Below are positions 36,780-47,254 of a DNA stretch of 64,000 bases, piece after piece. Numbering within the stretch: the stretch's first letter is position 1; each line of letters starts with the position of its first letter. The notes under the pieces are model-generated. The model did no database searches. It saw nothing but the letters and a program-made list of their open reading frames with translations, and was not told the DNA's origin. The DNA lies in NCBI GenBank assembly GCA_017745175.1, contig JAGHZY010000010.1, forward strand, positions 1-64,000, given 5' to 3'. The translations under genes and the position numbers were made by a program. This DNA is from Sphingopyxis sp. Its GTDB lineage: Bacteria; Pseudomonadota; Alphaproteobacteria; Sphingomonadales; Sphingomonadaceae.

Positions 36780-39005
36780 CTAGTTGAAATCGCTTGTCTG
36801 CGGTTGCGGTTGCGATCGCGGCGGGGGCGCCTTGACGGCGGGTGGCGCGGTTTTCGGCACCGTCACGATCTTGGGCTGACCGCCATTCCTCGGCACCGCG
36901 CCATTGTCGGCCGGCGGCCGCCGCCCGGTCTGTTCCTCGATCCATTGCTGGTCGAGTACCGGGCCGTCGTCGGGTGCCTGCTGAGGCGGCGGGGCGCCTT
37001 CGGGCGGGCGGCTGTCATAGGGCAGCTCGATCGGCATGCCGTTCTCGTCGACCAGCCCCTCTTCGCCGGGCTCGCCCATATAGGCTTCGCCTTCGTCCTC
37101 GAGCTGCCATTCGGGCAGCACGACTTCGGTGTCGAACTGTTCGACCGGGCGCCGCGCGACCGCGACGCGCATATAATCGGCAAAGGCCTTGGCGGGCGCG
37201 CGCCCGCCCTGCAGCCCGCCGACGGGTTTCGCATCGTCGCGGCCCATCCACACGCCGGTGGTGATCCCGCTCGAAAAGCCGAGGAACCAGCCGTCCTTGT
37301 TGCTCGACGTCGTGCCGGTCTTGCCCGCGACGGGACGGCCGATCTGCGCCGCCTTGCCCGTGCCGGTGTTGACCGCGGTCTGGAGCAGGTCGGTGATCCC
37401 CGCCGCGACCCAGTGATCGACGAGCGTCTGGCCGCTTGTCGCGGGGCGCTGGTAGAGCAGTTCGCCGCTCGCGGTCGTCACCTTGGTGATGCCATAGGGC
37501 TGCACCGAGACGCCGCCGCGCGACACCGCGGCGAAGGCGGCGGTCATGTCGATCACGCGCACCTCGGCGCTGCCGAGCACCATCGACGGGTGGGTGTTCA
37601 CCGGCGTCGTGATACCGAAGCGGCGCGCCATATTGGCGACCGCCGAAAAACCGACCTCGTCGCCCAGCTTCGCCGCGACGGTGTTGACCGAATAGGCAAA
37701 GGCGCTGCGCAGGTCCATCGTGCCTGAAAAGCGGCCCGACGAGTTGCGGGGCGACCAGCCGTTGATCGTCACCGGTTCGTCGACCACCTTGTCATTGACT
37801 TTGTAACCCGCCTCGAGCGCCGCCATATAGACGAACAGCTTCCACGCCGATCCGGGCTGGCGCAGTGCCTGCGTCGCGCGGTTATAGTTGGAGGCGACAT
37901 AATCGCGCCCGCCGACCATCGCGCGCACCGCGCCGTCGCGGTCGAGCGACACCAGCGCCCCCTGCACATCCTTCGGCGTGTCGGCCTGGATCGCGGCGGT
38001 CGCCGCGCGCTGCATGCCGAGGTCGATCGTCGTATAGACGTCGAGCGCCTCGCTGCCCTCGTCGATCAGCATGTCGAGCTGCGGCAGCGCCCAGTCGGTG
38101 AAATAGCGCGCGCTGTTTTGCCCCGTCTCCTTCGCGAGCTGGACGTTGGCGGGTTCGGCGCTGTCGGCCTGCGCCCGTGTGATCACGCCCGCGTCGACCA
38201 TCACGTCGAGCACGACCCCCGCGCGGCCCAGCGCGGCCTGCGCGTCGGCGGTCGGCGAATAGCGCGACGGCGCCTTCACGAGTCCGGCGATCACCGCGGC
38301 CTCGGACAGCGACATTTCGGTCGCGCTGTGGCCGAAGAAGCTGTTCGACGCGGCGTCGATGCCATAGCTGCCGCCGCCGAAATAGACCTTGTTGAGATAG
38401 AGCTCGAGCAGCTCGTCCTTCGAGAATTTCCATTCGAGCGCGAGCGCGAGAATCATCTCGCGCATCTTGCGCGTCCAAGTGTAGCTGTTCGACAGGAAGA
38501 TGTTGCGCGCGAGCTGCTGGGTGATCGTCGAGGCGCCCTGCATCCGGCGCCCTGTCCCGTAATTGCGCGCCGCGAAAATGGCGGCGCGCGTCATGCCGAC
38601 GGGATCGACGCCGGGATGATAGCGAAAGCGCCGGTCTTCGACCGCGACCATCGCGTCCTGCATCACCTGCGGCGTTTCGCGCAGCGTCAGCCAGCGACCG
38701 TAATTGGGGCCGAGCGAGAGGAACACCGTGCCGTCGGCGGCGCGGACGCGGATCGTCTGCCCCGCCGGCGATTTCCTGAGCTCTTCGAAGCTCGGCATAC
38801 GCTGCACCGCGATGCCGACCGCGACACCGAGCGCGACGAGGCCGACGACCGCAAGGCCAAGGCCCCAGCGAACGACGCGGCGCAACCAGACGCGCCAGCG
38901 CGGCGGTTCGCCGCGGGGCGCGCCGCTGCCTTTGCCGGAAGATGACGATTGTTTCGACGAAGCCTGCTGTCTCTCGCGGCGCAAAGCCCGTATTCCTTCC
39001 CTCAC
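36780..39005 (-). CDS. Penicillin-binding protein 1A family
   Basis: Transglycosylase EDRRFRYHPGVD, GASTITQQLARNIFLSN; transpeptidase GSAWKLFVY, KTGTTSSNKDGWFLG. Confidence 0.95.
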   Translation of the reverse strand: MREGIRALRRERQQASSKQSSSSGKGSGAPRGEPPRWRVWLRRVVRWGLGLAVVGLVALGVAVGIAVQRMPSFEELRKSPAGQTIRVRAADGTVFLSLGPNYGRWLTLRETPQVMQDAMVAVEDRRFRYHPGVDPVGMTRAAIFAARNYGTGRRMQGASTITQQLARNIFLSNSYTWTRKMREMILALALEWKFSKDELLELYLNKVYFGGGSYGIDAASNSFFGHSATEMSLSEAAVIAGLVKAPSRYSPTADAQAALGRAGVVLDVMVDAGVITRAQADSAEPANVQLAKETGQNSARYFTDWALPQLDMLIDEGSEALDVYTTIDLGMQRAATAAIQADTPKDVQGALVSLDRDGAVRAMVGGRDYVASNYNRATQALRQPGSAWKLFVYMAALEAGYKVNDKVVDEPVTINGWSPRNSSGRFSGTMDLRSAFAYSVNTVAAKLGDEVGFSAVANMARRFGITTPVNTHPSMVLGSAEVRVIDMTAAFAAVSRGGVSVQPYGITKVTTASGELLYQRPATSGQTLVDHWVAAGITDLLQTAVNTGTGKAAQIGRPVAGKTGTTSSNKDGWFLGFSSGITTGVWMGRDDAKPVGGLQGGRAPAKAFADYMRVAVARRPVEQFDTEVVLPEWQLEDEGEAYMGEPGEEGLVDENGMPIELPYDSRPPEGAPPPQQAPDDGPVLDQQWIEEQTGRRPPADNGAVPRNGGQPKIVTVPKTAPPAVKAPPPRSQPQPQTSDFN

Positions 39006-39039
39006 TGCGCCCCTGATGCGTCAGTCCGGGAAGGAATTT

Positions 39040-39447
39040 TCAATCCTTGCCGGCTGACGCCTCATCCTGCCCGCGGTCCGCGAAGTCAAGCGCCGCGCTG
39101 TTGATGCAGTAGCGCAGCCCCTCGGGCCCGGGACCGTCGGGAAAGACATGGCCGAGATGGCCTTCGCATCTGGCACAGCGCACCTCGGTGCGGACCATGC
39201 CGTGGGTCGCGTCATGATGCTCGGTCACCGCGCCGCCACCGGCAGGCGCGGTGTAGCTCGGCCAGCCCGACCCGCTGTTGTATTTTGTGCGGCTGTCGAA
39301 CAGCGGCGCGCCGCATCCGGCGCAATGATAGACGCCGTCGCCCTTGTGGTCGGTATATTTGCCCGTGAATGCACGCTCGGTGCCGCCTTCGCGCAGCACA
39401 TGGTGCGTCATCGGGTCGAGATCCTTGCGGATGGTCGGATCGGTCAT
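39040..39447 (-). CDS. msrB: Peptide-methionine (R)-S-oxide reductase
   Basis: [59 protein letters not shown]. Confidence 0.95.
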   Translation of the reverse strand: MTDPTIRKDLDPMTHHVLREGGTERAFTGKYTDHKGDGVYHCAGCGAPLFDSRTKYNSGSGWPSYTAPAGGGAVTEHHDATHGMVRTEVRCARCEGHLGHVFPDGPGPEGLRYCINSAALDFADRGQDEASAGKD

Positions 39448-39548
39448 GGAATTTCTCCTGTCTGCGGGCCCGCGGGCGCCGTTTTCCTGTCCACAATATC
39501 GGTTGGCGCGTGCGCCGCTGCAAGGGCCAGGGCCGGGTGTCGAGGGCA

Positions 39549-40652
39549 TCAGCTCCCGCGGAGGCGCGTCGTTCGCGATACCATTCGTACCAAAGACGGA
39601 AAAAGTGACGCCGCCGCCGTCATCGGCCCCGCGGTGCGCGGATTTTCGCCGAGCCGCCACACCAGATTCGCCAGCGCGAAGGGTCGCGCCATGCGCGCGG
39701 CGAATGCGCGTTGAAAGCCCGGTGCCGCGCCGCCGCCGCCGTGACGCCACGCCGCCACCCCGGCCCCGGCGCTGGCGATCGCAAGCCCCATGCCCTCGCC
39801 GGCGAGGCTCGGGATCACCCCCGCCTGGTCGCCGAGCCGGAACAGCCCCGGTGCCGTGTCTGCGGTCCGCCACCCATAGGGAACATGGCCGATCGCATCG
39901 ACGCCACGCGGCCAGTCGGCATGGGCCAGCCGCTCGCCGAGATGGGGTAAGGCTTCGCCCAGCATACGGAGCAGCGCGGCGGGTTCGCCGCCCGCCTCGT
40001 CGAGCCGCGACTTGTGGACCGCAAGGCACAGGTTGCCGCTGCCATCCTCCTGCCGCATCAGCCCCGCATAGCCGCGGTCGAACAGGTGCAGCTCGACTGC
40101 ATCGCCGACCAGCCGGTCCAGCGCGGGGTGCGCGGGGAACCGCAGCCGCAGCCCCATCGCCGGGTCGTTCCGCTGCCATTCGGCGGGTTCGCGCGGAAAG
40201 CCGCGAAAGCCATGCTTGCCGGCGGCAAGAAAGATGGCAGGCGCGGTGAGGGCTCCGCCGTCGCGCATTTGCACCGCGCCGTCGCCGATCGCCGTCGCAT
40301 GGACGCCATATTCCAGCCCGGCCCCTGCCCGGGTGGCGGCCGCCTGCAGGGCGCCGTCGAGGGTGCGCCGCGAAACCCCCATCGCCGCGCCCGGCAGCCG
40401 CGTCTCGCTCGACCGCGTCCCCGCGAACAGCCGCACGCAGGTGACGCGCTGTCCCCCGAGCATAGCCCCGTCGATCCCCAGCGCATCGAGCCGCGCCAGC
40501 GTTCGCCAGCTCAGGAAGCCGCCGCAGAGCGCATCGCCCGTCGCGCGCGCGCGTTCGAGGAGCAGCACTCGCGCTCCGCTTCGTGCCAGCCCGATCGCGG
40601 CCGCCGATCCGGCGGGGCCGGCACCGACGACGATCGCATCGGCCCCGGTCAT
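39549..40652 (-). CDS. FAD-dependent oxidoreductase (geranylgeranyl reductase-like)
   Basis: [54 protein letters not shown]. Confidence 0.88.
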   Translation of the reverse strand: MTGADAIVVGAGPAGSAAAIGLARSGARVLLLERARATGDALCGGFLSWRTLARLDALGIDGAMLGGQRVTCVRLFAGTRSSETRLPGAAMGVSRRTLDGALQAAATRAGAGLEYGVHATAIGDGAVQMRDGGALTAPAIFLAAGKHGFRGFPREPAEWQRNDPAMGLRLRFPAHPALDRLVGDAVELHLFDRGYAGLMRQEDGSGNLCLAVHKSRLDEAGGEPAALLRMLGEALPHLGERLAHADWPRGVDAIGHVPYGWRTADTAPGLFRLGDQAGVIPSLAGEGMGLAIASAGAGVAAWRHGGGGAAPGFQRAFAARMARPFALANLVWRLGENPRTAGPMTAAASLFPSLVRMVSRTTRLRGS

Positions 40653-40656
40653 CGGG

Positions 40657-41370
40657 TCACCGGATCCGTTCGACGCAGAGCCGCCAGGGAAAGCTGCGGA
40701 AGATGCGGCATTCGTCCGCCGTATCGGGCAGGGCATCGGCGAGCATCGCCTGCCATTCGGCGCGGCGAAAACTGCGCCCGACCGACAATTGCCCGTCGCG
40801 CCGCACGATCGGGTCGACGAACGCCAGCGTCGCGAGCAGCGGGTAGCCGGCAAAGGGCAGCCGCCGGCGATGCAGGTCGTTGACCAGCCAGCCGCGCGCT
40901 GCCTCGTCTTCCATGAAGCGCAGATATTCGGTCCGCTGCGCCGATGTCATGTGATGGGTGACGAGGCTCGACAGGATGATATCCCACCCTTGCCCCGCGA
41001 GATTGCGATAATCGCCCGTGATCAGCCGCGCCCGGTCGCCGAGCCGCACCGCGGCCACCGCTTCGCTCTTGCGGTTGAGATCGACGCCGACGAGGTCGAG
41101 CGCGACCCCGCGCCGCTCGCCCCAGCGCGCGATCCGCGCCAGCATGTCGCCCGCGCCGAACCCGACATCGAGAATGCGCCACGGCCTCGTCCCGACGCCG
41201 CGCGCGCGGACCCGGTCGAGAAACCCCAGCGTCGGCCGCGGCGCCAGCGTCAGCGCGTTGATCCGCGACAGGTCGGCGAGCACCCTCGCATAGCGTCCGG
41301 GCGGCAGGTCGGCCGCGTCCATTTCTTCCTCACGCGCGATCGGGCTGGCGAGGCTGGCGAAGGGGTTCAT
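40657..41370 (-). CDS. SAM-dependent methyltransferase
   Basis: RILDVGFGAGDMLARIARWGERRGVALDLVGVDLN; overlaps PKS gene by 4 nt. Confidence 0.88.
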   Translation of the reverse strand: MNPFASLASPIAREEEMDAADLPPGRYARVLADLSRINALTLAPRPTLGFLDRVRARGVGTRPWRILDVGFGAGDMLARIARWGERRGVALDLVGVDLNRKSEAVAAVRLGDRARLITGDYRNLAGQGWDIILSSLVTHHMTSAQRTEYLRFMEDEAARGWLVNDLHRRRLPFAGYPLLATLAFVDPIVRRDGQLSVGRSFRRAEWQAMLADALPDTADECRIFRSFPWRLCVERIR

Positions 41371-42446
41371 GCCCGGAACCGGATCGCCTCGGCGGCGAGG
41401 CCCGGGCCGAAGGCGATCGCGAGGCCCTCGCCGCGCGCCCCTCGCGCCATCATCGCGGCGAGCACGAACAAAATCGTCGCCGACGACATATTGCCGAAAC
41501 GCGCGAGTATGTCGCGGCTGTCGGCGAGCGCCTCGGGCGCCACGTCGAGCGCATGTTCGACCGCATCGAGCACCGAGCGTCCGCCGGCGTGGACCGCGAG
41601 CAGCGGCGGCGTGTGCGTATCGCCGAACAATGCGCGCTGCACCCCGGGCTGGCCGAGCGTTTCGCGCAGCCGCGCCGGTACCTCGCCCGACAATGTCATC
41701 TCGAACCCGCGGTCGCCGATGTCCCAGCGGATCAGCTCCTCGCTGTCGTCGAGCGCAAGGCTGCGTCCGTCTCCGAGTTCGATTCCGCCGGGCGAGGCCG
41801 AGACGATCCCAGCCGCGGCGCCGTCGCTGAACTGCAGCATCGCGAGCAGCGGCTCGGGCGCGTCGGCAAGGCTGAGATGGAGCGTCGACAGCTCGACGCT
41901 TACGACCAGCACCACCGCGCCGGGCTCGGACCGCACGATATGCCGCGCGGTGCGCAGTGCGGTAACCCCCGCATAGCAGCCCATGAAGCCGATCAATACG
42001 CGCTCGACGGTGGCCGAAAGGCCGAGACGCCGCGCAAGGATCTGGTCGATCCCCGGCGCGACGAAGCCGGTGCAGCTCGCGACGACCAGATGCGTGACGC
42101 GTGCGGCGTCGAAGGCGCTTCCGAGGTTCGCGATCGCCGCCATGGCAAGCGCGGGCGCGTGGCCGGCATAGGCGCGCATCCGGACCGACGTCGGCGGCAG
42201 GTCGGGAGTGTCGTAAAAGCCGCCCGTCGCGACGGGCGAGCCGCCGTCAGCGGTCGGCGGCAGCACCGACCAGCGATGGTCGATCCCCGACCGCGCCGCC
42301 ATGCGCGCGAAGAGCGCGCGTATCCGCTCGTCGGTCAGCCGCGCCGTCGCCCAGTCGATGAAGGGCTGATGGATGTCATGCCCGGGCACCGCGGTGGCGA
42401 GGGCGTTGAGCCGGGGAGACGGCGGGGGTCTGTTCATCGCGCACAT
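41367..42446 (-). CDS. Type III polyketide synthase (chalcone/stilbene synthase superfamily)
   Basis: THLVVASCTGFVAPGIDQILARRLGL (Cys active site), LIGFMGCYAGVTALRTA, FGPGLAAE. Confidence 0.93.
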   Translation of the reverse strand: MCAMNRPPPSPRLNALATAVPGHDIHQPFIDWATARLTDERIRALFARMAARSGIDHRWSVLPPTADGGSPVATGGFYDTPDLPPTSVRMRAYAGHAPALAMAAIANLGSAFDAARVTHLVVASCTGFVAPGIDQILARRLGLSATVERVLIGFMGCYAGVTALRTARHIVRSEPGAVVLVVSVELSTLHLSLADAPEPLLAMLQFSDGAAAGIVSASPGGIELGDGRSLALDDSEELIRWDIGDRGFEMTLSGEVPARLRETLGQPGVQRALFGDTHTPPLLAVHAGGRSVLDAVEHALDVAPEALADSRDILARFGNMSSATILFVLAAMMARGARGEGLAIAFGPGLAAEAIRFRA

Positions 42447-42532
42447 GTGACCGAAAAGCGGGAAACTGGCCAGCGTTTAGCGCCGCGGCGGCTTTACCGC
42501 GGCTTAACCGTGAAGGCGCTAGGCGTGCAGGG

Positions 42533-43045
42533 GTGAAACGGCATCTTTTTCTCGGGACCTTGCTGGTTTTTGCCGGTCCGGCGGTGGCGGCGGAGCCCTG
42601 CATGCTGTGCGCGCGGGACAAGGTGGACGGTGTCGCCGCGCGGTCGCGGGAAACCCCCCTCCGCATCGATGTCGAAACCCGGCTCGACATGGGACGCATA
42701 GCGGTCGGCGCGACGGGCGGCGAGGTCGAACTCGACCCCGCATCGGGCGCGCGCCGCCTGCGCGGCGACGTCGTCGACCTCGGCGGCTTCGCGCTCGGCG
42801 GCACCGTCACCGTGCACGGCGAGCCCGGCGCGGCGGTGCGGGTGATCCTGCCCGCCAGCGTCGATCTCGAAAGCGGCCACGGTCGCACCGCGCGCGTCAC
42901 CGGACTCGTCACCGACCTCACCGCCGCGCCGCGGCTCGGTCCCGACGGGCGTCTGATATTCCGGTTCGGCGGCCGCCTGCAGGTCGCGGCGCTCGACGAC
43001 GGCGACTATCGCGGGCGGATTCCCGTGACGGTCGAATATCAATAG
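42533..43045 (+). CDS. Secreted DUF4402-like protein
   Basis: Signal peptide; short beta-rich protein ending RIPVTVEYQ. Confidence 0.55.
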   Translation: MKRHLFLGTLLVFAGPAVAAEPCMLCARDKVDGVAARSRETPLRIDVETRLDMGRIAVGATGGEVELDPASGARRLRGDVVDLGGFALGGTVTVHGEPGAAVRVILPASVDLESGHGRTARVTGLVTDLTAAPRLGPDGRLIFRFGGRLQVAALDDGDYRGRIPVTVEYQ

Positions 43046-43099
43046 CCGCCGCGCGCGGTCCGCCGGTTTCGGGCCCGCCATTTTTTGCCTGTTCCCGCG

Positions 43100-43846
43100 C
43101 TAGCCGGCACGGAGCAACATATCGGACCGGAGCGCGAGCAGTTCGCCGCCGAGTGCCTCGATCTCGGAAGCGCTGCGCGACCCGGCGACGATTGACGCCG
43201 ACAGGCAAAAACCGGGGGGGATGTCGGCGATGCCGGCTGCGACGGTGCAAACGCCGCGGTGCGTATAGCCCTTGTCGATCGCAAAGCCCCTCGCCTTCGC
43301 CTCGCCAATCTGCCGGGTATAGGTTTCGAACGGCAGTTCGGCCTGCCAGCGCACCGGGGCAAATCGGCGTGCCAGTTCGGCGTCGCTCGCCGCTTGCGCC
43401 GCTGCGATCGCCCGTCCCGCCGCGCCGCCGCCGAGCGGCTGGCGCTGATCGTCGGCAAGGCTGAGGCGCATGCCCGCATTGCTTTCGGCGCGGACGACGA
43501 GCTGCATGCGGTCGCGCGAGACGATCTTCCAGAGGCCCACCGCCGCTTCGGCTTTTTGCGCGAAATGCGCCATCAGCGGCTGCGCCGCGTCGACGAGCCG
43601 CGCGGCGTGGCTGTCGCGCAGCGCCTCGGCCGCCTGCCAGGCGGGTGCCAGCCGATATTGCTTCGTGCGCGCATCGCGCTCGACTGCACCCTCGGCGACG
43701 AGGGTTTTCAGCAGGTTGAGGCCACTCGAGGGGCTGAGACCGATGAGGCGGCCGATATCCGACAGGGTCAGCGGACCCGATTCCGCGAGCAGGCGGAGGA
43801 TGGCGAAGGCTTGCGCGACGGAGCGAACGGGGCCGGTCATCGGCAT
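43100..43846 (-). CDS. IclR family transcriptional regulator
   Basis: SVAQAFAILRLLAESGPLTLSDIGRLIGLSPSSGLNLLKTLVAEG. Confidence 0.92.
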   Translation of the reverse strand: MPMTGPVRSVAQAFAILRLLAESGPLTLSDIGRLIGLSPSSGLNLLKTLVAEGAVERDARTKQYRLAPAWQAAEALRDSHAARLVDAAQPLMAHFAQKAEAAVGLWKIVSRDRMQLVVRAESNAGMRLSLADDQRQPLGGGAAGRAIAAAQAASDAELARRFAPVRWQAELPFETYTRQIGEAKARGFAIDKGYTHRGVCTVAAGIADIPPGFCLSASIVAGSRSASEIEALGGELLALRSDMLLRAG

Positions 43847-43852
43847 CGAGTA

Positions 43853-43870
43853 TTTTCAATCATGTGAAAA
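43853..43870. promoter_or_regulatory. Candidate operator in divergent IclR/SDR promoter region
   Basis: TTTTCA-ATCATG-TGAAAA inverted repeat. Confidence 0.4.
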
Positions 43871-43945
43871 ATCAATTCTGAATGTTGAAATGATGCGAAG
43901 GAACGCATATCGCGCTATCGACACGAATCGAACGGGAGAGCGGCC

Positions 43946-44863
43946 ATGAACGGATGCCTCGACGGAAAGGTCGTCGCGATTACCGGCGCCGGGCGCGGAA
44001 TCGGGCGCGAGCTCGCGCTGCATTGCGCGGCGCAGGGCGCGGCGGTGATCGTCAACGATCCGGGTGTCGCGCAGGCGGGCGAAGGTGGCGACGCTGCCCC
44101 GGCCGAGACCACTGCCAACGACATCGTCGTCGCGGGCGGCAAGGCGGCGCCCAATTTCGGCAATGTCGCTGACCCCAAGGAAGCCGCAGGCATCATCGAG
44201 GACGCGGTGGCGAAGTTCGGCCGCATCGACGCGGTCGTGAACAACGCCGGCATCCTCCGCGACACCATCTGGCACAAGATGAGCTACGAGGACTGGAAGA
44301 GCGTCCTCGAGGTCAACCTCACCGGCGTCTTCAACGTCTCGAAGGCTGCGACGCCGTATTTTCGCGAACAGCAGTCGGGGAGCTTCATCCACTTCACCTC
44401 GACCAGCGGGCTGATCGGCAACATCGGCCAGGCGAATTATTCGGCGGCCAAGCTCGGCGTCGTCGCGCTGTCGCAGTCGATCGCGCTCGACATGGCGCGC
44501 GTCGGGGTGCGCTCGAACTGTATTGCCCCCTTCGCATGGAGCCGCATGACCTCGTCGATCCCCGCGACGACGCCCGCCGAGCAGGAACGCGTCAAGCGCC
44601 TGCAGGAAATGTCGGCGGACAAGATCGCGCCGCTCGTCGCCTATCTCGCCTCGGACCTGTCGAGAGACGTCACCAACCAGATTTTCAGCGTCCGCAAGAA
44701 CGAGATTCTGCTCTTTTCGAAGCCGCGCCCCGTCCGCTCGATGACGAAGCTTGAGGGCTGGACCGCCGAGGCGATCGCCGACGAGCTGATCCCCGCCTTC
44801 CGCCCCGCCTTCGCGCGCGCCGACGAGGTGTCGGCGCATGTCTTCCCCTACGACCCGATCTGA
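43946..44863 (+). CDS. SDR family oxidoreductase (MFE-2-like 3-hydroxyacyl-CoA dehydrogenase type)
   Basis: GKVVAITGAGRGIGRELALHCAAQGAAVIVNDPG; VNNAGILRDTIWHKM; YSAAK. Confidence 0.9.
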   Translation: MNGCLDGKVVAITGAGRGIGRELALHCAAQGAAVIVNDPGVAQAGEGGDAAPAETTANDIVVAGGKAAPNFGNVADPKEAAGIIEDAVAKFGRIDAVVNNAGILRDTIWHKMSYEDWKSVLEVNLTGVFNVSKAATPYFREQQSGSFIHFTSTSGLIGNIGQANYSAAKLGVVALSQSIALDMARVGVRSNCIAPFAWSRMTSSIPATTPAEQERVKRLQEMSADKIAPLVAYLASDLSRDVTNQIFSVRKNEILLFSKPRPVRSMTKLEGWTAEAIADELIPAFRPAFARADEVSAHVFPYDPI

Positions 44864-44873
44864 GGATAAGCCC

Positions 44874-46043
44874 ATGAGCAACCCCGGCATGGACGCCGAC
44901 GTCTTCGAACAGTTCATCGAACAGCTCGAACGCTATGTGCGCGACCGCCTTCTCCCCGCCGAGAAGGAGATCATCGAGAGCGACGCGATCCCCGATGATA
45001 TCCTGTCCGAGATGCGCGACATGGGCCTGTTCGGCCTGACGATCCCCGAGGAGCATGGCGGCGCGGGGATGAATGTCAGCCAATATATCAGGACGATCCA
45101 TACGCTGAGCTATGCGATGCCGGCGTTCCGTTCGATCATCTCGATCAACATCGGCATGTTCGCGTCGGCGCTGAAGAATGGCGGGACCGAAGCGCAGAAG
45201 GCCGAATGGCTGCCGCGTGTCGCTTCGGGCGAAATCGCGTGCTTCGGCCTGACCGAGCCGGGCTCGGGATCGGACTCGGCGGGGCTTCAGACCACCGCGA
45301 CACAGACCGACAACGGCTGGATTCTGAACGGCACCAAGCGTTACATCACCAACTCGCCCTTCGCGAAGGTCGGCCTGATCATGGCGCGGACCAGCAAGGA
45401 AAATCTGCCGAAGAATGCGCATGTCTCGGCTTTCGTCGTGCCCTTCGACGCCCCGGGCATCACCATCGGCAGGTCGGACAAGAAGATGGGCCAGTCGGGC
45501 AGCCATATCGCCGATGTCGTGATGGACGACGTCCGCGTCGGCGGCGAAGCGCTGCTCGGCGGTGAACTCGGCAAGGGCTTTGCCTATGCGATGATGAGCC
45601 TCGACAATGGCCGCATGTCGGTCGGCGCCGCGGCCACGGCTTACGCGCGCCGCGCGCTCGACAGCGCGGTGCGCTATGCGACCGAGCGCAAGGCGTTCGG
45701 CGAGCCGATCGCCAACTTCCAGCTGATCCAGCAGATGCTCGCGCAGAGCGAGATCGACATCTATGCCGCCGAATGCATGATGGAGGACGTCACGCGCCGC
45801 GCCGACGCGGGCGAGAATGTCCTGCGCAAGGCTGCGGCGTTCAAGGTCTTCGCGTCCGAAATGTGCGGCCGCGTCGTCGACGCCTGCGTGCAGGTCTATG
45901 GCGGCGCAGGCTATCTCGCCGAATATGACGCCGAACGCTTCTTCCGCGATGCGCGCATCTACCGCATCTACGAAGGCACGACGCAGATCCTGCAGCTCCA
46001 GATCGCGAAGCATATGCTGCGCGAGTTTGCGGCAGCGAACTGA
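44874..46043 (+). CDS. Acyl-CoA dehydrogenase
   Basis: GLTIPEEHGGAGM, CFGLTEPGSGSDSAGLQTTA, RFFRDARIYRIYEGTTQI. Confidence 0.95.
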   Translation: MSNPGMDADVFEQFIEQLERYVRDRLLPAEKEIIESDAIPDDILSEMRDMGLFGLTIPEEHGGAGMNVSQYIRTIHTLSYAMPAFRSIISINIGMFASALKNGGTEAQKAEWLPRVASGEIACFGLTEPGSGSDSAGLQTTATQTDNGWILNGTKRYITNSPFAKVGLIMARTSKENLPKNAHVSAFVVPFDAPGITIGRSDKKMGQSGSHIADVVMDDVRVGGEALLGGELGKGFAYAMMSLDNGRMSVGAAATAYARRALDSAVRYATERKAFGEPIANFQLIQQMLAQSEIDIYAAECMMEDVTRRADAGENVLRKAAAFKVFASEMCGRVVDACVQVYGGAGYLAEYDAERFFRDARIYRIYEGTTQILQLQIAKHMLREFAAAN

Positions 46044-47251
46044 TGTACCAATTGCTGTCCGGCCTGTCGGTGATCGAGGCGTCGTCCTTCGTCGCCTCGC
46101 CCACGGCCGGACTCTATTGCGCGCAGTTCGGCGCCGAGGTGATCCGCGTCGACCAGATCGGCGGCGGCCCCGATTTCCGGCGCTGGCCGGTCACGGCAGA
46201 AAACAACTCGCTCTATTGGGAAAATCTCAATCGCGCGAAAAAGTCGGTCGCGCTGGATCTGTCCAGACCCGAAGGGCGCGAGCTGCTCAAGGAGCTGGTG
46301 CGCGCGACGGGCCAGTTCATCACCAACTTCCCCGTCGACGGATTCCTGTCGCACGCGAAGCTCGCCGAGGCCCGCGCCGACCTGATCACCGTGCGCGTGA
46401 TGGGCTGGGCCGACGGCTCGCCCGCGCTCGATTACACGGTGAACAACAGCGTCGGCTATCCGATGCTCACCGGCGCCGGACCCGAACCGGTCAATCATGT
46501 GCTTCCGGCATGGGATCTGCTCACCGGCGCCTATGCCGCCTTCGCGCTGCTCGCGGCGATCCAGCGGCGGAGCGTCAGCGGCGAAGGCGGCGAGGTGCGC
46601 ATCCCGCTCTCCGACGTCGCGATCGGCACCGTCGCCAACCTCGGCGGCGTCGCCGAGGTGCTCTATTCGGGCGAAAACCGCCCGCGACTCGGCAACGCCG
46701 TCTATGGCCTGTTCGGCCGCGACTTCGTGACGCGCGACGGCGAACGGACGATGATCGTCGTCGTCACCTCGCGCCAATGGGCGAACCTGATCGCGGCGCT
46801 GAACCTCGGCGATGCGATTGCAGCGATCGAAAGCGCGCGCGGTGTCTCTTTTGCGAAGGACGACGGCCTCCGCTTCGACCATCGCGACGCGCTCTATCCG
46901 CTGTTCGAACAGGCGATCGGTGCGCGCGATCACGCCGACCTCGCCGCTGCCTTCGATGCGGGCGGGATCGTCCACTCGGCGTACCGCACGATGGCCGACG
47001 CGGTGCGGGATCCGGCGCTCGTCGCGAACAACCCGATCTTCGGCGGCGCCGCCGACCCCAGCGGCTTCGCCTATCCCGCCGCGGGCGCCTTCTCGACCAT
47101 ACCTCAGGTCGAACGCAAACCGCCCCGCCCTGCCCCGCTCAACGGCCAGCACAGCGAAGAAGTTCTCGCTGTCCGCCTTTCGCTTTCCTCGGGCGAGATC
47201 GCCCGCCTGATCGATGCCGGCATCGTCGGCACATCCAAAACCGGAGACTGA
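46043..47251 (+). CDS. CoA transferase family III (CaiB/BaiF)
   Basis: LSGLSVIEASSFVASPTAGLYCAQFGAEVIRVDQIGGGPDFRRWP; NRAKKSVALDLSRPEG. Confidence 0.92.
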   Translation: MYQLLSGLSVIEASSFVASPTAGLYCAQFGAEVIRVDQIGGGPDFRRWPVTAENNSLYWENLNRAKKSVALDLSRPEGRELLKELVRATGQFITNFPVDGFLSHAKLAEARADLITVRVMGWADGSPALDYTVNNSVGYPMLTGAGPEPVNHVLPAWDLLTGAYAAFALLAAIQRRSVSGEGGEVRIPLSDVAIGTVANLGGVAEVLYSGENRPRLGNAVYGLFGRDFVTRDGERTMIVVVTSRQWANLIAALNLGDAIAAIESARGVSFAKDDGLRFDHRDALYPLFEQAIGARDHADLAAAFDAGGIVHSAYRTMADAVRDPALVANNPIFGGAADPSGFAYPAAGAFSTIPQVERKPPRPAPLNGQHSEEVLAVRLSLSSGEIARLIDAGIVGTSKTGD

Positions 47252-47254
47252 CCC

